This document shows positions 1 through 4,586 of a stretch of 5,017 nucleotides of DNA, one piece after another (position 1 is the stretch's first letter; each line of letters opens with the position of its first letter). Source of the stretch: Verrucomicrobiales bacterium (GTDB taxonomy: Bacteria > Verrucomicrobiota > Verrucomicrobiia > Verrucomicrobiales > DEV007); the NCBI GenBank assembly GCA_003232855.1, contig QIKC01000152.1:1-5017 (forward strand), in the 5' to 3' direction. The notes beneath the pieces are model-generated. The model saw nothing but the letters and a program-made list of their open reading frames with translations, ran no database searches and was not told where the DNA came from. A program made the translations under genes and the position numbers.

Positions 1-60
1 ATGCACACCGCTATGCGCATGGGTGCGGATGCGGCAGACGCGATCCTCTCGGGAAAATGA
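1..60 (+). CDS. C-terminal end of an unidentified upstream gene (partial)
   Basis: The first reading frame is open from the window edge to a TGA at 58-60 and reads MHTAMRMGADAADAILSGK. The gene begins outside the window; the ATG at position 1 need not be its start. The pattern of small residues in a helix (HTAM..GADAADAIL) resembles the last helix of many FAD-dependent oxidoreductases, where 'G.HTAM.SG..AAEA' is common. With 19 residues visible this is only a guess. Its stop codon overlaps the ATG of the next gene in an ATGA arrangement, which suggests translational coupling and one transcript. Confidence 0.5.
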   Translation: MHTAMRMGADAADAILSGK

Positions 61-416
61 TGCGAAAAAATCTATCGAAATGGCGTCGAGCGAGCGCGGC
101 AATCGCCTTCCTCGGCGTGGCGCTGGGGGCGTTCGGAGCGCACGCGCTGAAGGCGAAACTCGAGGCAGGCGACCACGTCGAAATGTGGAAGACGGCGGTT
201 TTTTACCATCTCGTTCACGCAGTTGCTCTGTATATGTTAGCGACAGATGGTGAAAATTTTCGGCGCCGGGTGTGGCTCTGTTTCGCGTTTGGAATCCTGT
301 TATTTAGCGGCAGTCTCTATCTGTTGGCGTTGACCGGATTCGCCGCGTTCGGCCCGGTCACGCCGGTCGGCGGGGTGCTGCTGCTGGTGGGCTGGGGGAT
401 GCTGGCGCGGCGGTAG
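57..416 (+). CDS. DUF423 family small integral membrane protein (YgdD/YwdK type)
   Basis: This 119-residue protein belongs to the DUF423 family, small inner-membrane proteins of unknown function found widely in bacteria. The family marks are visible: GAFGAHAL at residues 24-31 at the end of the first helix, W.TAVFYHLVHAVALY at 44-59, GILLFSGSLYLL at 79-90, and the closing G....FGPVTPVGGVLLLVGW segment at 94-113. Four transmembrane segments are expected at about 12-30, 46-63, 73-93 and 98-116. Length is normal for the family. The start is ATG at 57, overlapping the TGA of the preceding gene (ATGA); a second ATG at 60 would remove one residue. No Shine-Dalgarno sequence is evident, consistent with translation coupled to the upstream gene. 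Recognition of the family is firm; function is unknown. Confidence 0.93.
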   Translation: MMRKNLSKWRRASAAIAFLGVALGAFGAHALKAKLEAGDHVEMWKTAVFYHLVHAVALYMLATDGENFRRRVWLCFAFGILLFSGSLYLLALTGFAAFGPVTPVGGVLLLVGWGMLARR

Positions 417-421
417 ATTTT

Positions 422-442
422 TTTGGCATCAACAGTGCCAAA
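422..442. repeat. Short inverted repeat just after the DUF423 stop
   Basis: TTTGGCA at 422-428 and TGCCAAA at 436-442 are perfectly complementary 7-bp arms around a 7-nt loop, beginning 6 bases after the stop codon. A T-tract precedes it (418-424) but none follows, so it is not a classic terminator for the + strand. It could be a 3'-end stabilising hairpin, or could act for the - strand, where the upstream T-run reads as A. A chance hairpin is quite possible. Confidence 0.4.
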
Positions 443-477
443 TATCGACCGCAGCTTCGATTGGGCGCAGTTTACTG

Positions 478-526
478 AAAACCACTTTTTTGTCACAGCT
501 GTGACAAAAAAGTGGTTTTTTCTTTT
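478..526. terminator. Perfect 42-bp palindrome plus T-tract, probable intrinsic terminator between convergent genes
   Basis: Positions 478-519 are a perfect inverted repeat with 21-bp arms and no spacer, centred on AGCT at 497-500. The outer arms are AAAACCAC/GTGGTTTT, then T6/A6 tracts, and the core is TGTCACAGCTGTGACA. On the + strand it runs directly into TTTTTT C TTTT (516-526), the layout of a Rho-independent terminator, and it lies between the ends of two convergent genes (416 and 598). The - strand has only TTTT inside the stem and then CAG, so termination in that direction should be weaker. The long perfect symmetry is more than a terminator needs, so it may belong to a dispersed repeat family or also bind a protein. 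Confidence 0.75.
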
Positions 527-597
527 CGGTTTTGGGGCGCAGGGGGTTGGACGAGCGCGGGGCGTTGCCTTTGATGTTCGGGGAATCCCGACAGTTG

Positions 598-1830
598 TTA
601 TTTTTTCCTCAGCGTCATCACGCATTCGAGGTGTTTGGTCTGGGGGAAGAGGTCGAAGGGGCGCACCTTGGTCAGTGTGTAGCCGGCTTCGAGGAATAGG
701 CCGAGGTCGCGTAGTTGGGTGGCCGGGTTGCAGGAGACGTAGACTACCGTCTCTGGGGCGAAGGCGAATAGCTGGCGCAGGAAGTCCTCGCTACAGCCCT
801 TTCGCGGTGGGTCGATGATGATGCTGGTGGCGGTGGGGTCGAAGTCCACTTTGGCAAAGAGTTCCTCGACCTTTCCCGCGTGGAATTCGGCGTTGGCGAT
901 GTGGTTGGCTGCGGCGTTGTCGCGCGCCCAAGTGATCGAACCTTCGGTGAGTTCGATGCCGATTACTCGCTCGAAAGCGCTCGCGGCGGTCAGCGCGAAC
1001 AGCCCGGCGCCGCAGTAGGCATCGACTAAGAAGCGGGCGCCGTTGGCGGCGGCCTGCTCGCGCACGTGACGGGTGAAGGCGTCGAGGATATGAGGGTTGT
1101 TTTGGAAAAAATCGCCAGCGGGGTAACGGAAGGCGATGTCGCCGACGCGGTCGGTGGCGATCGCGTTGGCCGTCGTATGCACTGTTCCATCGACGTCGGC
1201 GCGGATCAGCAGGGTGGCGCCTTTTTTGAAATCGCTGGCGCGTGCGCGGATGCCCTCGCGTAAGCTGGGCAGCGCCGCGTTGATCTCGTCAGCGGCGATC
1301 GGGCATTGCGGGACGTCGATTAGCATGCGCCGCCCGGCGCGCTGGAAACCGATCGGGCCGATCTCACCAGAGCGCGGTTTGTCGAAGTGTGGGGTAATCT
1401 TCGAGCGGTAGCCGAATTCGAGCGGCGAGGGCACCACCGGGTCGACCGGGAACTCAATCCCGGACATGTGCGAGAGCAGCTCCTCGACTTGCTGGCGCTT
1501 GATCGTCAACTGTTCTGTGTAGGCGAGGTTTTGATATTGGCAGCCGCCGCAGTCGCCGAACAACGGGCAGCGCGGTTCGACTCGTGCGGGCGACGGTTTC
1601 AGAATTTCCACGAGGTCGGCCTCGGAATAATTTTTTTGATTGCGGAACACGCGCGCGCGCACGCTTTCGCCGGGGAGGGCGAAGGGGACGAAGATCACCC
1701 AGCCGTCGGCGGTGCGCGCCAGACCTTGTCCCATATTAGTGAGCGAGGTGATCTGTAGATCGATCTCTTCGTGGTATTCGAAGGGGCCGGGGCGAAAGCC
1801 GCGGGGCGGGGTGGTGTTTGGATCCTGCAT
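598..1830 (-). CDS. rlmD: 23S rRNA (uracil-5-)-methyltransferase, RlmD/RumA family
   Basis: This 410-residue enzyme uses S-adenosylmethionine to put a methyl group on C5 of a uridine in RNA, most likely in 23S rRNA. An N-terminal TRAM domain spans about 15-78 (ITSLTNMGQGLART). The [4Fe-4S] cysteines are C88, C94 and C97 (CPLFGDCGGC), with C176 (VPQCPI) as the fourth. FFQNN at 241-245 is the conserved substrate-side motif. The SAM motif DAYCGAGLF is at 270-278, GIELTEGSI at 291-299, and DPPRKG at 340-345. The catalytic nucleophile is C367 in SCNPATQ, and the closing FPQTKHLECV has the proposed base E402. All catalytic residues are present. The ATG at 1828-1830 sits just before the TRAM domain; an open frame continues upstream to 2067 but overlaps the neighbouring gene and is Arg-rich nonsense. 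No Shine-Dalgarno is seen at the usual distance (a GAGG lies about 18 nt away). The target uridine (U1939, U747 or both, as in RlmD, RlmC and RlmCD) cannot be told, so the symbol is provisional. Confidence 0.93.
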   Translation of the reverse strand: MQDPNTTPPRGFRPGPFEYHEEIDLQITSLTNMGQGLARTADGWVIFVPFALPGESVRARVFRNQKNYSEADLVEILKPSPARVEPRCPLFGDCGGCQYQNLAYTEQLTIKRQQVEELLSHMSGIEFPVDPVVPSPLEFGYRSKITPHFDKPRSGEIGPIGFQRAGRRMLIDVPQCPIAADEINAALPSLREGIRARASDFKKGATLLIRADVDGTVHTTANAIATDRVGDIAFRYPAGDFFQNNPHILDAFTRHVREQAAANGARFLVDAYCGAGLFALTAASAFERVIGIELTEGSITWARDNAAANHIANAEFHAGKVEELFAKVDFDPTATSIIIDPPRKGCSEDFLRQLFAFAPETVVYVSCNPATQLRDLGLFLEAGYTLTKVRPFDLFPQTKHLECVMTLRKK

Positions 1831-1850
1831 GGTATCTGGCTGCCGCTGCC

Positions 1851-2234
1851 TCACTGGCGTTCGAGTATCTCGACTTCGTAACCATCCGGGTCGGTGACGA
1901 AGGCCATCTTTCTCTCGTCGCCCTCGAATTTTTTCCGCCAGCCGCCGGGCCAGATTTCGAGGCCTGCCGCTTCGAGCCCGGAGCAGTATTCGACGATGTC
2001 TTCGACGCCGACGCAGGTGTGCATCAGGTCTTCGGGGAACTCGACTTTGAAATCGGGCGAATAACACAGTTCGAGGAAATGCTCGCTGGCGTCTAGCTCA
2101 AGGAAGGCCAAGCGGTTGCCTGCGGGCGATTTGTCGCTGCGTCTGGCGAGCTTGAAGCCGAGCTTTTCATAGAAGGTGATGGAGGCGTCGATGTCGCTGA
2201 CGCGGATGCGGGTGTGCAGGAATTTGATGGGCAT
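1851..2234 (-). CDS. gloA: VOC superfamily protein, lactoylglutathione lyase (glyoxalase I) type
   Basis: This 127-residue protein of the vicinal oxygen chelate fold is closest in layout to bacterial glyoxalase I, which isomerises the methylglyoxal-glutathione hemithioacetal to lactoylglutathione in the cytosol. Two beta-alpha-beta-beta-beta modules are visible: HTRIRVSDIDASITFYEKLG (7-26) and HTCVGVEDI (72-80). The four metal ligands expected for GloA are all in place: H7, E55 (HFLELCY), H72 and E122 (DPDGYEVEIL). E. coli GloA uses H5, E56, H74 and E122, so spacing is nearly identical. The ATG at 2232-2234 gives normal family length; the frame is open upstream to a GTG at 2337-2339, but that would add 35 residues without family resemblance. 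No Shine-Dalgarno precedes the ATG. The gene ends 20 bp before the methyltransferase start, so the two are probably co-transcribed. Other VOC activities cannot be excluded, so the symbol is tentative. Confidence 0.88.
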   Translation of the reverse strand: MPIKFLHTRIRVSDIDASITFYEKLGFKLARRSDKSPAGNRLAFLELDASEHFLELCYSPDFKVEFPEDLMHTCVGVEDIVEYCSGLEAAGLEIWPGGWRKKFEGDERKMAFVTDPDGYEVEILERQ

Positions 2235-2278
2235 GGGGAGATTATTCGGCAGGATTGGCGTGATTGGTAGGGCTTTGT

Positions 2279-2291
2279 GCAGAAATTCTGC
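2279..2291. promoter_or_regulatory. Short perfect palindrome GCAGAAATTCTGC upstream of the glyoxalase gene
   Basis: GCAGAA and TTCTGC form a 6-bp inverted repeat around a central A. It lies about 45 bases upstream of the glyoxalase start on the - strand, in the divergent intergenic region, where an operator or promoter-proximal site would be expected. No matching regulator is recognised; a chance occurrence is possible. Confidence 0.25.
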
Positions 2292-2359
2292 GAAGGGCGG
2301 GGCTGCCGGTAGTCTGTTGCGGGCGTTTTCCTTGACCACAGGGGAGGAGCCGCTAGTCT

Positions 2360-2377
2360 GGTTCGTTAAAACTAACC
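2360..2377. promoter_or_regulatory. Operator-like inverted repeat upstream of the sulfatase gene
   Basis: The 18-bp site GGTTcGTTaaAACtAACC, with core GGTT-N-GTT-NN-AAC-N-AACC, is symmetrical at 14 of 18 positions. It lies just upstream of the TAAAAT box of the sulfatase promoter, over the place where the -35 element would be, a typical position for a repressor or activator site. In a divergent region it could serve both transcripts. The cognate regulator is not in the window and I do not recognise the motif with confidence. Confidence 0.35.
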
Positions 2378-2381
2378 CCCA

Positions 2382-2387
2382 TAAAAT
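2382..2387 (+). promoter_or_regulatory. Putative -10 box of the sulfatase promoter
   Basis: TAAAAT matches the TATAAT consensus at 5 of 6 positions and sits 19 bases before the sulfatase ATG in a locally AT-rich stretch (2364-2404) that stands out from GC-rich surroundings. No convincing -35 hexamer is found 16-18 bases upstream; the operator-like repeat occupies that area, which would fit an activator-dependent or regulated promoter. The leader would be only about 10 nt, and it contains no Shine-Dalgarno sequence. Confidence 0.4.
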
Positions 2388-2406
2388 ACTAACATTACCA
2401 AATACG

Positions 2407-3846
2407 ATGAAAAAAACTAGAAAGATTTACAAAGCCGTTCTTGCCGCCGCGTGTGTTGCGGTGGTCGCGGCACCGGCGCTCTCGCAGGCGGCGGATAAGC
2501 CGAACATCCTCGTTATCTGGGGAGATGACATCGGAGGCTTTAACATCAGCGCCTACAATCGCGGCATGATGGGCTACAAGACGCCGAATATCGACCGCAT
2601 CGCCAGTGAGGGTGCGTTGTTCACCGACTGGTATGGCCAGCAGAGCTGCACCGCTGGTCGCGCCGCCTTCATCACCGGCCAGTCACCGATGCGCACCGGC
2701 CTTACCAAGGTCGGTCTGCCGGGCGCGCCCGAGGGCATGCAGAAGGAGGATCCGACTATCGCCACGATGCTCAAAGAGCAGGGTTATATGACCGGACAGT
2801 TCGGCAAGAACCACCTCGGCGATCGCGATTCCATGCTGCCTACTGCGCACGGTTTTGACGAATTCTTTGGTAATCTCTATCACCTCAATGCCGAGCAGGA
2901 GCCCGAGCATCCCGACTACCCGAAGGATCCCGAGTTCAAGAAAAAGTTCGGCCCGCGCGGTGTCATCAGTAGCACCGCCGACGGCAAGATCGAGGACACC
3001 GGCCCGCTGACCAAGAAGCGCATGGAGACCGTCGATATGGAAGTCACCGCCAAGGCGCTCGACTTCATGGATCGTTCGACCAAGGCTGACAAGCCGTTCT
3101 TCCTGTGGTGGAACAGCACCCGGATGCACATCTGGACTCACCTCAAGGAGGAGTCCGAAGGCAAGACGGGCCTTGGCATTTACGCCGATGGGATGGTTGA
3201 GCACGATGGTCACGTGGGGCAGTTGCTCGATAAGCTTGAGGAACTGGGCATCGCCGACAACACCATTGTCATGTATTCCACCGACAACGGCGCCGAGTTC
3301 TTCTCTTGGCCGGACGGCGGCACCACGATGTTCCGCAATGAGAAGGCGACTCAGTGGGAAGGCGGCTTCCGCGTTCCGACGGTCATCCGCTGGCCCGGCG
3401 TCATCAAGCCCGGCACGGTCATTAACGACATCTGCGCGCACGAGGACATGCTGCCTACCTTGCTCGCCGCAGCCGGTGACACGACGGTTAAAGAAGACCT
3501 CCTGAAAGGCCGACAGGTCGGCGACATGACCTATAAGGTTCACCTCGACGGTTACAACCTGCTGCCTTTCTTCAAAGGCGAGGAGGAGAAGGGGCCGCGC
3601 AAAGAGTTCCTCTACTGGACCGACGACGGCCAAGTCGCTGCGCTGCGTTATAACAATTGGAAGTTCACCTTCCTCAGGCAGAACGCAGAGGGCATCGATG
3701 TCTGGACAAAGCAGTTCGAAGTCCTACGCGCACCGATGCTATGTAACCTGCGCATGGATCCTTTCGAACGCGCCGAGGACGAGAGCATCGGTTACCCCAG
3801 ATGGTGGGTGGATCACATGTTCGTGTTCGCGCCCGCCACCGCCTAA
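2407..3846 (+). CDS. Exported arylsulfatase (formylglycine-dependent, CTAGR type), C-terminus truncated by an apparent frameshift
   Basis: This 479-residue sulfatase hydrolyses a sulfate ester, presumably in the periplasm or outside the cell. A signal peptide is clear: MKKTRKIYK, a hydrophobic stretch at 10-25, and likely cleavage after LSQA (residue 28). The sulfatase fold starts at PNILVIWGDD, with metal ligands D40 and D41. The formylglycine motif is C81-T-A-G-R85 (SCTAGRAAFITG). K134 and H136 (FGKNHLG), H241 (RMHIWTH), D293-N294 (STDNGAE) and K313 before WEGGFRVP complete the active site. The ATG at 2407 was chosen because it starts the signal peptide; the frame is open upstream to 2176, but that stretch overlaps the divergent glyoxalase gene. 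The frame ends abruptly after FVFAPATA, whereas related sulfatases continue through a helix into a FPPRQ.PGSFN tail, which here lies in another frame (to 3928). All catalytic residues precede the break, so activity may survive or the tail loss may unfold the protein. Substrate unknown. Confidence 0.92.
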   Translation: MKKTRKIYKAVLAAACVAVVAAPALSQAADKPNILVIWGDDIGGFNISAYNRGMMGYKTPNIDRIASEGALFTDWYGQQSCTAGRAAFITGQSPMRTGLTKVGLPGAPEGMQKEDPTIATMLKEQGYMTGQFGKNHLGDRDSMLPTAHGFDEFFGNLYHLNAEQEPEHPDYPKDPEFKKKFGPRGVISSTADGKIEDTGPLTKKRMETVDMEVTAKALDFMDRSTKADKPFFLWWNSTRMHIWTHLKEESEGKTGLGIYADGMVEHDGHVGQLLDKLEELGIADNTIVMYSTDNGAEFFSWPDGGTTMFRNEKATQWEGGFRVPTVIRWPGVIKPGTVINDICAHEDMLPTLLAAAGDTTVKEDLLKGRQVGDMTYKVHLDGYNLLPFFKGEEEKGPRKEFLYWTDDGQVAALRYNNWKFTFLRQNAEGIDVWTKQFEVLRAPMLCNLRMDPFERAEDESIGYPRWWVDHMFVFAPATA

Positions 3847-3928
3847 GTTCCCGCCACGTCAGGAGCCCGGCAGCTTTAACCTCGATAAGGTTATGGCCGC
3901 GATGAAGAAGGGCGGCGGCGACAAATAA
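3845..3928 (+). pseudogene. Out-of-frame C-terminal tail of the arylsulfatase
   Basis: In frame 2, 27 codons from AAG at 3845 to the TAA at 3926-3928 encode KFPPRQEPGSFNLDKV and a lysine/glycine-rich end. This matches the usual C-terminus of this sulfatase group (F.EFPPRQ.PGSFNLD.V), from memory of the family and not from an alignment. It has no start of its own. Relative to an expected ...PATAYV..FL.TFK-FPPRQ, about nine residues are missing at the junction. Only one base (t3844) lies between the last GCC of the sulfatase frame and the AAG, consistent with a loss of roughly 26 nt, or a similar number not divisible by three. Confidence 0.75.
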
Positions 3929-3960
3929 CGTCCTGCTTATCTTTGAACAGATCTGGAAAT

Positions 3961-3988
3961 CCGCGCCCCTCGGGGTGCGGCTTTCTTG
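3961..3988 (+). terminator. Rho-independent terminator downstream of the sulfatase
   Basis: CCGCGCCC (3961-3968) pairs with GGGTGCGG (3973-3980) through 8 bp including one G-T pair, around a CTCG loop (3969-3972), followed by CTTTCTT. Flanking GAAA and TTTC can extend the stem past one mismatch. It lies 32 bases after the TAA of the sulfatase tail at 3926, which suggests the transcript was built to end after the full-length sulfatase frame and not after the early stop at 3846. Confidence 0.75.
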
Positions 3989-4043
3989 CGTCTGGCGGTA
4001 GCATTTTGCTTGTCGGGGGGCAAAGCATCGCTTGGGTAAGGGT

Positions 4044-4112
4044 ATGAGGGATCGAAAATCTGTGGTGTTCGTGGCGCTGGCGGGCGTTGTCTGCCTGATG
4101 GGCGCGTGTGCG
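4044..4112 (+). pseudogene. Out-of-frame lipoprotein-type signal peptide, probable true N-terminus of the PLA2-like gene
   Basis: From the ATG at 4044, frame 3 encodes MRDRK, then a hydrophobic stretch (VVFVALAGVVCLMG), then AC at 4104-4109. This is the form of a lipoprotein signal peptide, with an imperfect lipobox M-G-A-C. Third codon positions are mostly G or C, as in the real genes here. The same frame carries on to 4280 as low-complexity Gly/Arg/Ala sequence with no family resemblance, while the conserved protein is read in frame 1 from 4099 on. Putting back one CG dinucleotide after 4112 would join the two as ...MGAC-ARSDYPVLP. A TTG at 4032 is a possible earlier start. Confidence 0.55.
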
Positions 4113-4521
4113 CTCGGATTACCCGGTTTTGCCTGTCGCCGCGCCATCGACTTACTGGCAGGCGCGGGCGGAGCGGAACCCGGCGCTGAAGGAGAAGCTT
4201 TGTTGGGAGAACTACGGAGGGCCGGGAAATCGTGGCGGGGAGCCGGTCGATGCGATGGATCGGTTGTTTTACGCCCATGATATCGCCTACGTGCAGAAGT
4301 TTCGCATCAAAGAATTGAGAGAGGATGATCGGGTGTTGGTGCGCGGGTTGGAGGCGATCGATCCGGCGACGCTGAGCGCCCGGGGCAGAGCTTATCGCAA
4401 GCGGGCGATAGCGTTTTTCAAATGCCCGCTGAGCCGGTGGATCGGCAAGCCGCGAGAGGTTCTGTTGCGTATGCGACGTGGCCCGGAAGTGATCTGGATC
4501 GAAGGGGCGAGCGACCGCTGA
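4108..4521 (+). CDS. Phospholipase A2-like domain protein (parvoviral VP1/sPLA2-type signature), probable lipoprotein
   Basis: The open frame from GTG 4108 gives 137 residues. The centre has the secretory PLA2 layout: a calcium-loop-like Y36-G-G-P-G-N41, then G-E-P-V-D48-A-M-D51-R, then H57-D58-I-A-Y61, the catalytic His and calcium-binding Asp. Animal sPLA2 reads Y.C.CG.GG.G.PVD.LDRCC..HD.CY, and parvovirus VP1 reads YLGPGN.L..G.P.N.AD...HD.AY. Here, as in VP1, the disulfide cysteines are missing. D73 or D74 (EDDRVLVRGL) could be the second active-site Asp. If active it would cut the sn-2 acyl ester of phospholipids with calcium; this is inferred from the motif only. The GTG has no Shine-Dalgarno and a TGA lies in frame at 4096-4098. 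The signal peptide at 4044-4112 in another frame suggests this is the mature part of a frameshifted lipoprotein gene. The C-terminal third (RGRAYRKRAIAFFKCP onward) is basic with no recognised domain. Confidence 0.7.
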   Translation: MRSDYPVLPVAAPSTYWQARAERNPALKEKLCWENYGGPGNRGGEPVDAMDRLFYAHDIAYVQKFRIKELREDDRVLVRGLEAIDPATLSARGRAYRKRAIAFFKCPLSRWIGKPREVLLRMRRGPEVIWIEGASDR

Positions 4522-4547
4522 GCGCCGCGCAAAACTCCCGATTCCCC

Positions 4548-4574
4548 TTGCAATGAGCGGCTAGTGGCTACACT
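4548..4574 (+). promoter_or_regulatory. Weak promoter-like sequence before the mrpE gene
   Basis: TTGCAA at 4548-4553 (4 of 6 to TTGACA) and TACACT at 4569-4574 (4 of 6 to TATAAT) are separated by 15 bp, shorter than the ideal 17. The -10-like box ends 12 bases before the ATG at 4587, so the message would be leaderless or nearly so, in keeping with the lack of a Shine-Dalgarno sequence. It is the only promoter-like arrangement seen in the 65-bp gap. Confidence 0.3.
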
Positions 4575-4586
4575 ACGCCCAACCCG

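Noticed and set aside
576..589. Small hairpin CGGG-gaat-CCCG next to the methyltransferase stop
   Set aside because: The stem is only about 5 bp and no T-run follows on the - strand, so it is not a convincing terminator.
423..818. + strand open frame running through the palindrome into the methyltransferase
   Set aside because: Arg/Gly-rich composition, no family resemblance, crosses a terminator and overlaps the 3' end of a well-supported gene on the other strand.
1831..2067. N-terminal extension of the methyltransferase frame by 79 codons
   Set aside because: It overlaps the glyoxalase gene, is Arg-rich, and the TRAM domain starts properly just after the ATG at 1828-1830.
2235..2339. N-terminal extension of the glyoxalase to a GTG start
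   Set aside because: The ATG at 2232-2234 puts all four metal ligands at nearly the same positions as in E. coli GloA; the extra 35 residues show no conservation pattern or export signal.
2176..2406. N-terminal extension of the sulfatase frame by 77 codons
   Set aside because: It overlaps the divergent glyoxalase gene and its promoter region and would bury the clear signal peptide that begins at 2407.
2683..3633. Long open frame on the - strand opposite the sulfatase (316 codons)
   Set aside because: It is the mirror of a GC-rich, strongly coding + strand gene; the product has no recognisable domain, and the + strand frame has a full sulfatase active site.
3832..3857. Direct repeat CCCGCCAC at 3832-3839 and 3850-3857 around the sulfatase break
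   Set aside because: Recombination between repeats would leave one copy, not two, so it does not explain the inferred deletion; in GC-rich DNA an 8-bp repeat can be chance.
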